From Microbotryomycetes sp. JL201 (Eukaryota; Basidiomycota; Microbotryomycetes), in contig JAQYUZ010000029.1 in assembly GCA_033819885.1 (NCBI GenBank), forward strand, positions 62,001 to 126,000: DNA of 64,000 nt. The letters are read 5' to 3'. Position 1 is the first letter of the stretch, and each line of letters opens with the position of its first letter. The notes beneath the pieces were generated by a model, which was not told the origin of the DNA, ran no database searches, and worked only from the letters and a program-made list of their open reading frames with translations. Shown piece by piece: positions 1 to 12,057 of this stretch. Position numbers and translations under genes: made by a program.

Positions 1-2549
1 TTGCGTCGGAGACGCCGTGCCTGATCTAAACACGTCCGCGTCTGCCAACGATGGGGTTGCAAACGGCGAATACACGACAGACCCACGTCCCCGCGTCGAG
101 CCATCGCCAGTCACATCTGACTGGTCGTCTTCAGCGTCCTCAAATTGCTCCGTGGCCTCAAACAATGGCGAAACTGCCGTCGACGGGGGCGCTGACGACG
201 TGCTGATGACACTGTCGCGAACGCTGCCGCCTGCGCCGAGGAAGCTTGAACCATTGAAGCCAATGACGGGGCTGCCCATCGGGCTCGGTGGCAACGAGTT
301 GCGCAGCGAGATGGTCTGAAGCTGGCCCACAATATCGTGGAAGAATTGTTGCATAGCCGCGTCGCCAGTCTGGGGAATCTGAATGGGCAAGACGGGTGGC
401 GCGGATGGATCGTAGCTCGGAGTCGGTGAGGAAGCAGCGGCGTACGATATGCGAGGCGAAACGTTGTCGAACGCCGCAATAGCTGCAGGAGACGGAGACG
501 GAGGTGCACTTGACCACTCGTTGGCAATGGGCAGGACGGGAGGCGGCACAGCCAACGCAGCAGCGTCCGGCGTTGCCTCCTGCAACTGAATCTGCGGAAC
601 GCGCGACGCCGTTGACGAATTTGGCGTCGCTGTTGGCCTGGCAGGCGGTCGACGGTCGCTCACCGGGGCCTGTGGCAGAGGGCGTGGTCCTCTGGGCGAG
701 CCTGAGGCGGGAGTCGTGACGGCTGGTGTTGCAGCAGCGTTTGCCGGAACCGACTTTCGCTCTACAGCTGGCGGCGTGTCCTTGCTCTTTGTGCTGGCTT
801 GACTCTGGACCGAGTCTGCCGTCACAGGCTTTGGGCGGTCCACACGAGGCGTTACAGCGGGTGCGGCCGTCTTTGCCTCCCGTTGGCGCTTCTCAGCCCG
901 CCGATTAGACGCTCGCACTTCTTCTTCGTCCATGTTGAAGTGTTCCAGACTGCGCGTCCTGTACTTGTTCAGCAGGCAGTAGAACACCTTTTCCCAGGTT
1001 TTTCTGTGGGAGACTTGCATCAGTCGTCGACAGCTCAGGCGCTGCGTGTCACGTACTCTTCAGACAAGAGCGCGTCAATGATGTCCTCCTCTGCAGCTCC
1101 GTGCCAGAGCGTGCGCAAGTTGCTGAGGATGTCGGGGTCAACGTCTCTCCGCGAAGACACGGGGTGGTCGATTTGGTCGATCGGTGGAGGGACGAAAGGC
1201 GGAGCGCCATAGATCGAGCGCGGCGGCTTGCGAGTAACCCATGGATGCTTTTGGATTTCATCCATCTGGCAGGCAGGCGAGAGCGTATCAGTACGATCGC
1301 GCATTGGCTATCATTTGGCACTCACAGAGATGCGCTTCTCTGGGTCAACCTCGAGCATGCGACGGATCAAGTCCTTGGCATCTGTCGGCAGCTCTTGTGG
1401 CATACTGAACTTGCCCACCTTGACTTTTGCCAGCAGGTTTCGGATGTTTTCGTCGTCGAATGGCAACCTGCCCGTGAGCAGGGCAAACAAGATGATGCCG
1501 CACGACCAAATGTCCGACGAAGAACCATGGTAATTGAGGCCCTGTGAAAGACATGCTGAGCATATCCAGGCCATCGACAAATATCAAAGGAGCTTACGGC
1601 AACAATCTCTGGACTGGCATAGTGCGGACTGCCGCAACTTGTTTCAAGCAGCTTGCCCCCGCGTTCGAGCGCTGCCATGCCGAAGTCTGCAATCTTGATA
1701 TTCTTCTCGCCGTCCAGTAGCAGGTTTTCGGGCTTGAGATCGCGGTGGCAAATATTGAATCTGTGGCAGTAGTCAACGCCAGAGATGATTTGCTGAAAGT
1801 AATGCAGTGCCTCGTCGGCGTGCAGTCGACCGCGAGACACGAGATAGTCAAACAGTTCGCCGCCTTCTGCATACTCCATGACGAGATACAAGTCGTTTCC
1901 TGTTTCCCACACGTCGAGCAGGCGCAACACGTTCGGGTGCTCGATTAGTTTCATGATGACAATCTCGCGTTCGATGCCCAGCAACATCTGTCCATGTCAC
2001 GGGTCAGCCAATGCGCCGCGGGTTGGTCGCCCCGACTCGCCTTGTCCGTCTTGGACGCGTTAGAGCTCGCCTGCGGCCGAGGCTTTGGCACGATTTTGAC
2101 GGCGGCATACTGGCGCGTGACTGTGTGACGAGCGATTTTGACGCGGCCTGCATGTCATGTAAAGAAACAGGGCCTGTGTCAGTCTTTGCGCGTTCTGATC
2201 CGAAAACAAGTCGCGTCGTTCGTCACGTCGCGCGTGGGGGAAGTCTGTCGCGAAGAATGTGCGCAGAGACAGAGCAGCACTGACCAGACGAGCCCTTGCC
2301 GATTGTCTTGCCAATTCGCCATGGACCGATGTGCTTGGGGTCTTCGCGGTCTGGCAATGTCGCGGGCCCATGGGTGGCGCGTTTGCGCTCCTCGGCCGCG
2401 TGGCGTTGACTGGTTTGCTTTGGCGCGGGCGGGCTGCCCGTGCGCGTGCGCTCGCGCTCGGTTGCAGAATGAGACGAGTCTGGATGATGCACCGGCCTCG
2501 GCCTTGTAGTCGCCATGCCGGACGGGCGCGTGCGGGCGCGTGCTTGCAC
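1..2549 (-). CDS. Gin4/Hsl1/Cdr2-type protein kinase (C-terminus beyond window)
   Basis: Ser/Thr kinase of the Nim1-related group, which in fungi links septins and cell size to mitotic entry by acting on Wee1. Exons on the minus strand: 2285-2549, 2041-2147, 1598-1987, 1326-1541, 1057-1265 and 1003 running off position 1 (at least 730 residues). The kinase domain has a glycine loop (GKGSSGRV), the AVKI lysine, catalytic [11 protein letters not shown], the SPEIV segment and [23 protein letters not shown] and KTWEKVF after the domain are typical of this subgroup rather than of Snf1. The tail is long, Ser/Pro-rich and still open at the edge. The intron at 1988-2040 has a GC donor; no GT donor there keeps frame. 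The start at 2549 is the first ATG in frame; 2516 is an alternative. Family is secure, the exact paralogue is not. Confidence 0.9.
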
Positions 2550-3614
2550 TGCTCAGCGACGACCGTTTGTTGATTGAGGCGCGTCCCACTTCACCCGTGT
2601 CTCGCTTCACTCGATTCAGCCAGGGACTCGCTTCAGCTGGAGTGATGACGTGTCAGGTGCACGGTCTGTATGTCAGCGCACAGACGACGACGAGTGTCCG
2701 TGCACGGCCGCGGCGGCGCTGCGGGTTGTTTAGAGAGCGTCGATCAAAGGAATGTCGAAGTGCGTCTGTGAAGCCAGCGTGTGACACACACTGACAACTC
2801 AGACAAACACTGTTGGAGGGGTGGTGCAGGTGCGTCGTGCGATGGGGGTGTGTCTCTGTTGGCAAAGGTCACGAGCACGTCGGGCGCGCTCGTTGACCGC
2901 CTCTTTCCAAAACATGCAATCAACATATACTTCATGTCAGACATGAACTCCCTCACTGACTTGCTCTAGAGCAGACCTCTAATCAGAATTCAATTTATTC
3001 CTTCAAGCCAGTACACAACGTAGGGAGTGGCTTGAGCGTTGAGTCTTTAACAAATTCTGTATATAGCAAGTACTACACTGTTGGCGGCTATCTGTGAGTT
3101 GGCCTTGCACTGGTCTCATGTAGCGTCGACGCCTACACCACGTCGGACGTCCAATTTAAAGCAGAGCAAGTGTGACGGTTTGAAAAGAGTCTTCAACTGC
3201 GACCGAGGCAGCGGTCCCTGCTGCTGTGCAGAAGACTGCTGCCATAGGTATTGGCAAGGGCAACGCCTTGTCGAGGTGCTGTTGCGAACATACCGATTTG
3301 AACCGTCTTAGGAGTGACATTGACGAATCGAGTTTCTTGTGTTGCCCGAAACCCCACAAGGTTGCCCGCCGACGGCACGTCAAAAACTAGTGTCTGCATC
3401 TGCAGCGCACGTTCTACTTCGCCCACCATCACCAACATGTGAGCCACTGATGATTCCGAGCCATGCTTCAACGCCATTCAGGAGTCTGAAATGCTGCATA
3501 CGTGGTCCTGCGAGCTTATCTCGCCTGCAACGTCATGGGCGCTGTCTGAGACTCGCCTCTCTGGCTGGAAAAACCGACTTTGCATCGAGCCCGCAGCTGA
3601 CATTGCTTTGCTAC
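2550..3614. promoter_or_regulatory. Divergent intergenic region, kinase and MFS transporter
   Basis: This stretch lies between the start of the kinase (minus strand) and the start of the transporter (plus strand), so it should hold both promoters. The only long open frames are unconserved-looking shadows. The middle, about 2960-3070, is AT-richer than its surroundings and holds a TATATA at about 3060. I see no repeat or RNA gene. Confidence 0.4.
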
Positions 3615-5910
3615 ATGTCTAGCATGTCCGCTGTGTCAAGCGAGAGGACGCCTTTGTTGCAGAATCAACAGGCGTCAGCTGCGGCTTCGCAGGAAGATGC
3701 TGCCGCTTACGCCGCCGCGTCAGAGTCTGCGATCCAGTCAGCCTTCCACGGCGATGTCAATGCTTCGGCATTCCAAGTACCAGCCGTGGCTCAGGTCGCA
3801 GAAGATGAGGAGACACTCCCTGCCGCTACCGCCCCACTCGTTACGGAACCACCCATGCGCAGCGACCTCTTCCTCGTCTTGGGTGGCATGTGGGTGAGTC
3901 AACATTTGCGTGTTTAAACTTTCAAACATTCTATTGGCATACAATGTTTGTTTTGTCCCTTTCGTATCGCTGCACTTGACCGCCGAGACTGCGAGCACGG
4001 TCAAGCTGACCTTCTGGATCTTCCAACACCAGGTCGGAACGTTTTTGGCGGCTCTGGATGGCACGATCGTTGCCACCATTCTCTCAGTCATTGGCTCAGA
4101 ATTCGGCGTGTCGAACTCGATTGCGTGGCTCGGCACTTCCTATCTTCTTTCGCAGACATCCTTCCAGCCATTGTACGGGCGATTTTCCGACATCTTTGGA
4201 CGCAAGTCCGCCACCCTCTTTGCCTCTGCCATCTTCATGCTGGGTTCTCTCGCCTGTGGCCTGTCTCGCACTTTCCCCCAACTCATTGCCGCTCGCGCTT
4301 TTGCTGGTATTGGCGGCGGAGGATTGACCACTATGTCTTCCATTGTCACGTCCGACTTGATTCCACTCAGAAAGCGTGGTGTCTATCAGGGCCTTGGCAA
4401 CGTCGTCTAGTGAGTTCATCACGCTGGAGCAGATTTGGCGCGAGCTGATACGGTGCGAATAGCGCTGGAGGAGCCGCAATCGGTGGACCTCTTGGAGGTT
4501 GGCTCGGTGACACCATTGGCTGGCGTGTCGCCTTCCTCATCCAAGTCCCCCTTTGCGTCGTTCATTTTGCGATTGTCGCCTGGAAGGTGGACATTCCCGC
4601 CGGCGGTGGAGACTTCATGTCCAAAATCAAGCGCATTGATTTTCTAGGATCGTTTACCATGGTCGCGTCGGTCGCTCTGCTCCTCGTCGGCCTGTCGCTC
4701 GGCGGTAACGAAAGGGAATGGGCCGATCCCCTCGTTTGGGGAACCATCATTGGTGGCGTTGCGGGAATCATCATCTTTGTGCTCATTGAGAAATACGTTG
4801 CGCGAGAACCCTTGCTCTCGCCCAAGATCTTGTTCTCACGCACGCCCGGCTTTGTGTCGTTGACCAATTGGTTCATCACCATGTCTCAATTCGCCATCAT
4901 TTATTCGATTCCTTTGTACTTTGCTGCTGTCAAGCAGTATTCGACGTCTTACTCGGGCACCTTCCTCAGTATGTTCCTGCACACCTTCACAACGCTGAAA
5001 GTGTTTCTGAGTGCTGACTTAAAATTCTCACAGTCCCCAACGCTGTTTTCGCATCGACCGCCTCCCTCCTCGCTGGCTTGTACATGGCTCGCACGGGCGT
5101 GTACCGTACTCTTCTTATCAGTGTCGGCTTCTTGGGATGGGTGGGCCCGCTCGCCATGATTGTACGTTTCAGCTAAAACAATCGTTCGTCAAAGACTGAC
5201 ATGCCCAAATTGCCAGCTCTGGAACCGTAAAGTGACTCCAGAATGGGCCTATTGGCTGTCCATGATCCCTGCTGGGTGCGTAATCTAGATTCCCATTGCA
5301 ATTGGCTCTGGCTGATCGGTTTCCTGTCACAGTATTGGCTACGGCGGCACGTTTGCTATCTCTCGTATGAAACACCGCGCACCGCACTGACTGCACCAAA
5401 CATACAGGTATTCTGACGATTACCCTTGTCGCGCTTAGTCAGTTTCCGTTCATTCGACTCTCACGAACTCAGGCTGACTTTTGCCCTACAGTCGCCGCCG
5501 TTGAACCAGCGCAAATGGCATCCGCTACCGGCGTCAGCTATCTCTTCCGCGCCACTGGCTCTGTCCTCGGCATTTCGTTATCGACATCGATTCTGCAAAA
5601 CTCGCTCAAGTCGCAATTGCACAAGCGTATCGTTGGCAAAGGCTCGCGCAAGATTATTGAAAACATCCGACTCGACGTCAATTACATCAAGACCTTGCCC
5701 CATCACCTCCAGATCGCCGCGATTGATTCCTACGAGCATGCGATGCATGTCGTCTTTATTGCGACGTTCGTGGCTGCGTTGGCTGCCGTGAGTTGCTGAA
5801 GCGGACTCGGCCGCGTATTTCTTCCGTTTACTAAGTCTCAATGTGTGCAGTTTGTGTGCTTGCTCATGATCCCTCAACTTGGTCTTCCTGGCCGCCTGGA
5901 CCGCAAGTAA
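3615..5910 (+). CDS. MFS transporter, DHA2 (14-helix) drug or basic amino-acid family
   Basis: Membrane antiporter of the major facilitator superfamily, related to fungal multidrug exporters and vacuolar basic amino-acid transporters (Vba). Nine exons: 3615-3893, 4033-4409, 4463-4968, 5034-5161, 5217-5275, 5333-5364, 5408-5437, 5492-5787 and 5851-5910, giving 588 residues. The first helix carries LDGTIVAT, the DHA2 form of the LDxTVV motif. YGRFSDIFGRKS is the loop 2-3 signature and GGAAIGGPLGG matches motif C of exporters. The N-terminus has SERTPLL, an acidic-dileucine-like signal often used for vacuolar sorting (inference). Exons 6 and 7 are only 32 and 30 bases. The substrate cannot be read from sequence. 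Confidence 0.9.
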
Positions 5911-6151
5911 ATATTTTCTTCCCAGTTTTTGCGGAAGCTTCTTCTGCAACCAAACCCTCTCTCGTGTTTCTCTCCTGCTGCAATGCACCAAAGTCTTCCG
6001 TTTCCCCATCAAACGTCACCTGTCATCCAATTCATTGGACAACGCTCCAGGGTGCAACCAGTCTCATTTCACACTTTGAAGTTTGTACGATATATTCCAT
6101 ATTTGTGCAAGAAGTACAAGAGCCCGAAACCTGTTTTTGCGCTTTTTCCCC

Positions 6152-8477
6152 TCAGAAAACTTTGGACAGACCCTTGTGAACGATCGAACCGATGCGACCA
6201 CGCTCCGCATCGTATGCCTGGTCTTCAGTGAATTCGGGGTCGTTAACGAACGACGTCACGTCCATCTCTGACGGCTTGTAATAAGTCGTCCTCTTGATGA
6301 TCTTCCATCCGACGAACAAGACGGCGAACAAGGCGGGAGCAAAGTATGAAAAGATGAACGATTGAGTGTTCCAGTAGCCCTTGAGGAAAACTCCGTAACC
6401 TTGCATGAGAATGACCAGAATGCTGGCGACCAAAGCGTACCAGGCGGCGAAGGGTTGGAACCTTGAGCGAACGGGCAGAGTTTCACGGCTGATACCCTGA
6501 GCTTTGAGGCCAGAATTCCATCGGATCCAGCTCCACGACATGACAATCCAGTTGACGAGCTGTAATCGCCACAGGTGGTCAATGCTTGAAAGGGTATATG
6601 GCAATCTGAGCAAACTCACTTGGCAAGAGCCGACGAGACCGGTAAGATATTCGATGACGACAGCAGCGGTGGAAGACACTTGACAGTAAGACAGCAGAGC
6701 TAGAACCATTGTAGCCAGTACGGCGACGTAGGGCACACCATTCCTGTTTCGTCGAGCAAAGAATTTTGGCGCTTGGCCATCACGAGCGAGCGAAGCGAGT
6801 GAGCGACTGGCGCCAAAGGTGAAAGCTTGACCGGCCGAAAAGACGGAAGTGAGGATGAGGGCGTTGACAATGTCGGGATAGACAGAGATGCCGAGCCTCC
6901 TCATACCGATAACGTAAGGCGACTGAGCTCCTCCAGGGGCGCCAGAACTTTGCGCACCGAGCAGGTTGGCGTCGTCAAATGGGACAAGAACGCCAATGGC
7001 GAGCGCAGAGCCAATGAAGAAGATGATCAAACGGTAGACAGTCGTCTTGAACGCACGCCTCATGACTTTGCGAGGCTGCCTTGCTTCTCCAGCAACCATG
7101 GACAGATAATCAGGACCAGCGACCGTAAAACAGGCGTTGATTACGCAAGCGAGGAAGCCTTCGAAGCGGCCGACTCCTCGTGGATGTTCAGGATATGGCG
7201 TCGTGAAGGCGCCAGGGTTCTTCCAATAGCGGAAGCCAAACCTACCATGAAGTCGTCAGCAGCGATTCCACTTGTGCGGCGGACCCCACAGCTTACCGAT
7301 CTCCTTGTGGATTGCCACCGAGCATAGCGATAAATCTAAAAACGCATCATCAACAGGTGTCGGGATCCGGCAACTGGCTCGCACTCACGTAAACAGCAAC
7401 AATGAAACGATGAGGATAAGCTTGCCCATTGCCATGCCAAACTCTGCATTGGCAAAGCCACGAGCTGTCCAAACGTTGATAGCAATGTACGCTACAATCA
7501 TGATGGTAATGTAGACTGCTGCGTTGACATCTTGCGACGAAGGCCAATATCCTAGAATGAGGCCGAAACTGACGACCTCGAAGATGACAAGCGCTTGCTG
7601 CGAGCTGTGAAGAATCTTTTGGCTTCAGTCTAAAGTTCAATAGCGGACAGCGCGCGAAGGCAGCCTCACAGCCAGAAATTCCAACCTGTCGCGAAACCAG
7701 CCGCGTCATCAATATAGCGGGCTGCGTTCCTCGTAAACGCAGAATCGGTTGGCCACTGGCAAACCATTTCAATTTGACACTCTGCCACTGCCCAAATGAC
7801 ACTGCTCCACGCGGCGTACGCCATCAACAAGTTTGCGGGGCCGCCATTTGTCAAGCCCGAGCCCATATAAATCTGATCGGAAAGCAAGTAAGCCATACAT
7901 GGCTCGATTGATTAAAGCCGAGACTGCACTCACAAACAGAGCCGTTCCGATCGTGCCGCCGCTGCATGACCGAAAGCGTATTAGCTCTGACGTACGTTCG
8001 GCATGGCAAGACCAGTCGCCGAATACTTGGCCGCGTTTTTCTTACATAGCTGGAGAAGATACAATGTCAACAACTTGCACACAGAGTGTCTTTCCAGATC
8101 ACGCGACTCGGCTCCGCAGTAGCCGCGGACCCGGCGACCGTCCGAACTCTGTCCAACTCACCAATGAGGTTGACATGATACGACTCGAACTTGCGGCTAG
8201 GTAGGGTCAAGGACAAGTTTGTGTCAATACAGGCGTGCTTGCAAGCGCGCAATGGCACGCAGATCTCGTCGGATGACTTTGCGAAGGGTCCGTTCGCGCC
8301 TTCTCGAGCCTGAAAGCGGGAAACTCACTGATGGGCCTTGGTCGATGCGAATCGGTGAGCATCGTCACTCGCAATGGAAGCAGTGTCGACGTATTCCTTG
8401 GTGTTTGTTCTCTCAAGGCTCGACGTCTTGTCTGCCTTTCTTTCCTTGAGCCCGCTGCTGGACAGAGGGGCCGCCAT
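6152..8477 (-). CDS. Amino-acid permease (AAT family)
   Basis: Plasma-membrane proton-coupled amino-acid importer. Exons on the minus strand: 8329-8477, 8162-8196, 8046-8049, 7934-7961, 7670-7872, 7389-7604, 7297-7335, 6620-7241 and 6152-6559, giving 567 residues. Splicing restores SYHVNLIAIGGTIGT, the strongly conserved entry to helix 1, then GPANLLMAY, GGNPQGDRFGFRYW, GPDYLSMVAGE and [16 protein letters not shown], all hallmarks of fungal AAT permeases. The third exon is just CTAT; without it the frame breaks at the most conserved motif. The start at 8477 sits in a good context (AAAGATGG); 8606 is open in frame too. Paralogue identity (general or specific permease) is unresolved. Confidence 0.92.
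8046..8049 (-). other. 4-base micro-exon (CTAT) of the permease gene
   Basis: The upstream exon ends ATT-G before GTGAGT and the downstream exon starts C-GGC-GGC after a CAG. Direct joining shifts the frame. CTAT sits between a CCAG acceptor and a GTAAG donor and yields ATT GCT ATC GGC GGC, that is I-A-I-G-G, the family consensus. The flanking introns are 8050-8161 (112 bases) and 7962-8045 (84 bases). Confidence 0.8.
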
Positions 8478-8864
8478 CTTTGCGGGGGTGGCGGATGCGG
8501 CGACGACTTGAGGAGGACTTTGTGCAGCGCAGATGTTTCCAACCTGCCTATGCACACGAGTTGTACCTAAGTGCAAGGTATGCTTTGTTGTTGAGCAGGT
8601 GAGCAACCACTGTTTGTGCGCAGCAAGGCTTTTTCAGGGTTGTTGTTCGAAACTCGACCGCTGCCTTGGCGAAAGCCTGGTTTGCGATCGCGTGGCTGAA
8701 GTTCGAAAATGCGATGACGTCCCACGGGAAAGCCCATCCGCGGCTTCGAGAAGCTGTAGTACAGCAGGCAACAGGAGCTTCTTTCCACATCAACAGGGAA
8801 TTCTAACTTGTGCACCTAGACATGGTATCTGCTAGTCTACTAGGTCCAGCAGTCACAAATGGGG
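8478..8864. promoter_or_regulatory. Intergenic, upstream of the permease
   Basis: This separates the permease start from the stop of the leucine-rich-repeat gene; both lie on the minus strand. It should contain the permease promoter and the 3' end of its neighbour. I see no distinct motif. The permease frame stays open to an ATG at 8606, so part may be coding. Confidence 0.35.
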
Positions 8865-11259
8865 TCAAGGCTGCGCAGGTGGGCGTTGAAAAGCCTTGAG
8901 CATCTTGCGCGGGATCGGAGTGCCTGCGTGCTTCAAAGACCACGATCCCGTCTTTTGTCGATCATAGCTTGCGACCGGTTGGCGCTGATCGCTGCCTGCT
9001 ATCATTAAATCGCTTTGGCTCGCGGTCGCTCTCGCTGCTGCGGAACCTCTGGAACTGACGCGCGTGGCGGAAGCGAACGGATTGTTCTTTTTTGGCTCGA
9101 AAGGGCGCTTCGGCCCATATCTGTGGTGCGGGAGAGATGATGATTCTACGCATGCCGATCCGGTCGAGCTCGGAACCGTGTCAGGGGTTGTCGAAAGGTC
9201 AGAGCTAGGTGGCGGAGAACTGGACGATAGTGCAGCAGATGGTGACAACATCTGCTGTATGACGACTCGTACTTTCTTCTTGCACAGTGTCTTGTCGTCA
9301 ATCTCAGATTTGAGATCGACCGACTCTTGCGCCGGCACGACGGCCATCTCGTGCGGCAGCTTGAACGGCAAGTTGCGCAGCAGCATGTACGGGCTTGGAG
9401 GCGGCGGGGTATGTCTTTGAGTACGTCGCGTGTAAGGCGCCGGTCTTGTGTGATGATAAAAAGTCGGACGAGTCGCCTGCTCCTCTTCCCACCGATTGAC
9501 CTCCTCGGCGTGTATTGACATACGGGCTTGCTCAATCTCGAGTTCATTCTCACTGTCTGAGAAAGCGCCCCAGTCGTATGATTCGTGCGAAAGCTTCTGC
9601 ATTCCAGCGCTGAACAGGGAAAGCTGTCCTGCCGAGTCGCCGAGAAAGATGCCGCTCGCTACCGAATCGTCCCTGGCTCGGAAAGCACCACCTTTCGAGC
9701 TCTCGGCGCTCGCGTGAAGAGTTCCATGCACCAATTGCGTTATTGACGATACTGTTCCGTAATCCGAATGAAATGCGGTTAGCCGAGAGGGTGCTTCATC
9801 TGTGAACGTCTGCAAGCCTTTGCTCCGGTCGTGAGATTGAGCCGATGTGCTCAAGCTCGTGTCGATGTCCGAGTCGGGCTGTTGGAAAGCCCTGACAAGG
9901 ATTGAGACTGGCTTCTTTAATTCGAGCTTGTTTGCGGCCAGCTGTTCGCGTGACCGAGCGAGTGCGTGCAAGCACGAGAGTATTCTTGGCAAGCTTAAAT
10001 TGCCGCTGAACAGCTCGTGCTCGATATCCTCATCAGACTGAAGTTTCGGCCTTCGACGTGCTTTGAGCCAACGCATGCGAAAATTCGTGTCGACCGAATG
10101 CAGAGCGTCGGCAATATTGGCTTCGCATCTCGTTTCTCGTATGTCTGGTACGAATGAGGCTCACACGTTAATTAAGTCAAAGAGCCTTATCGCGAAGTCA
10201 AACGCACCGAGCATGCGCAGTGGCAATTTTCCTAGCTCAGCTACTCCAGCATTGGTCACAGACGTTCTCCGCAAGGACAAGACTTCAAGCCGTTGGTAGC
10301 CACCATCTGACGAACTGCTTCTGGTGATCCAGCTGAGCCCATGATCTGTGATAGGCGAGCCGTCCAAACGCAGAGCCGCGAGCATTGGAGCTACTACTCT
10401 AAACCTGGCGACGTCCGAGTCGGCGATGCCCCGAACACCAGCAAAGTCAATCAAGGTCAAGAAATACGTCGGTGTTGGTAGCAGATTTGGCCCGCCGATC
10501 GCGCGAGCTGTCTCTATCGCAAATAAATTCTCGGCTTTGACGTCTTCCAACTCTTGAACATCCGACAGCGCCAACCCTCGATACGTACGATACTGAGACG
10601 GCAAATCGTCTCCTATGGCGACAGCTAAGCGCGCCCACAGCAGAAACGGCAAGTCGGTGCGTTTGCCGTGCCGCCTCGAGCTGGATGGGTCGCCGATGAT
10701 GTGCTCAAAGATCGGTTTGACATGTTTCCCATGGTGTGTGCGTGACAACTGATCCCACGCTTTCGAGTTGGCCCAGTTGTCGGCTAAAATCCGAACACAG
10801 CTCGACTGCAGCGAGGCGACTGCCCCGCTCACGTGACTGGCAAGGACTCTGCCTGTCTGCTGCTTCTGGTACCGCACGCGGTCAATGTCATACCTGCTCC
10901 TCGTCCTCTTGGGCTGTATCTTGAAGTCCTGTGGTGCGCAACGTATCAGCGACAAGTGAAGTAATACAGTGTCTCGAGCGCCGTACTCGATACGCTGTGC
11001 CGTCATTGCCCAGGATGAAACCTCTCCGACTGCAGTTCAGATAACGAGACGTCAACTTTGGGGTAGATTGACGCGTCGAAACGTAGGCGACTTGCTTGCT
11101 GGCTTCCGTCGCGTCGCGCGCCTGATGCGCCAAACGCGTCGCTGTCTCCAAGCGCCAACGTTTGTGCAAATCTTCTTCTTCAAGTCTTGTACGCTTTCTT
11201 GGACGATACGCTTCGGCCATTCCGGGCCACGCAAGCCTACTTTTTCTTGAGGCAGACAC
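8865..11259 (-). CDS. Leucine-rich-repeat protein, function unknown
   Basis: Exons on the minus strand: 10987-11259, 10208-10928 and 8865-10144, giving 757 residues. The N-terminal part is basic (RPRKRTRLEEE). The middle has leucine-rich repeats: two or three LxxLxLxxTxVTDxG-type units ending in LPLRMLDIRET, which appears only when the 63-base intron 10145-10207 is removed. Read unspliced, a TGA interrupts the frame. The C-terminal third is Ser/Pro-rich and low in complexity, with several Lys/Arg clusters. Repeats of this kind serve as protein-binding surfaces in F-box and RNA1-like proteins, but I see neither an F-box nor another named domain. A second possible start is at 11220. Confidence 0.7.
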
Positions 11260-11499
11260 AGACGGAGGGGGGAGGGACAGCTGAGCCGAGTGTATGCGGA
11301 ATCCTGATCGAGATTGAGAGGGTGGATCGCATTGCCCAGAACCAAAAAGGAAGAAATCTCTTGTCTACAAACAACCTGGCTCGAGCAATGCCCTGTTTTC
11401 CCCTCTCGCATGGCTAAACAGGTATGGGGGAAACGATCAACCTCCTTCTGCCCTCATCGTACACAAGCGTCAAAGCGGAACTCCGTGAAATGCTGGAAT

Positions 11500-12057
11500 T
11501 TATGCGGACTTCTTAGCCTTGGCAGCGGCAGCCTATTGAGCAGTCGAGATCATCAGTCAGTCTGAAGGAGCAACCTGAACCGGAAGGGCACTCACGCCAA
11601 CGAGGCGTCGGCGCTGCTTCTTCAGGAGCATAACCTGGAATCGCTCAAAGTCGGACAAGTTTCGCCTTGCCTCTGATGCCTTTCGCTTTTGAGCCCATGA
11701 CGACTTCTCCCACTTGGCGAGGACGTCCGACGACTCAAACGCCTTCTTGACGACAGTCGAACCGGCGGCGCGGGGCAGCTTCTTCAAGACGAAAGGAGTC
11801 AAGACCAAGCGGCGGTAAGGGAAAGCCTGGCGAGGGACGCCAGTGACCGGACCCTCAATGAGTGCCTACAAACGAGCGTTGCGTGATCAGTCAAGACTCT
11901 CCAGTAAAGCTGCTGCAATCCATATAGTTGAGGAACGCACCCTGTTGTGGTCGATGATCTCGACGATGGCGGCGAGCTTGCCTGCCGACGGGCCGTCGTT
12001 GAGCAGGACGACACGGCCGACCTCGACGTAGCGCTTGAAGGTATCGACCGAAGACAT
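11500..12057 (-). CDS. RPL14: 60S ribosomal protein eL14
   Basis: Structural protein of the large ribosomal subunit. Exons on the minus strand: 11941-12057, 11596-11865 and 11500-11532, giving 139 residues, the usual size. The start has the KOW-like core: [15 protein letters not shown], then [14 protein letters not shown]. Exon 2 opens with [13 protein letters not shown] and continues [17 protein letters not shown], then the basic C-terminal half. The tail after the last intron is Ala/Lys-rich, as in other eL14 proteins. Introns are 75 and 63 bases. The start ATG at 12057 matches the family start. Confidence 0.95.

Noticed and set aside
8197-8230. A 34-base intron in the permease N-terminus
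   Set aside because: It kept frame, but a 132-base intron from the strong GTGAGT donor at 8328 gives a far better family match (THRKFESYHVNLIAIGG-type start).
10888-11006. Second frame (ending DTAQEDEEQ) as part of the LRR protein via a 34-base intron
   Set aside because: Removing a normal 58-base intron (10929-10986) keeps the other frame open into the repeats without any extra splice.
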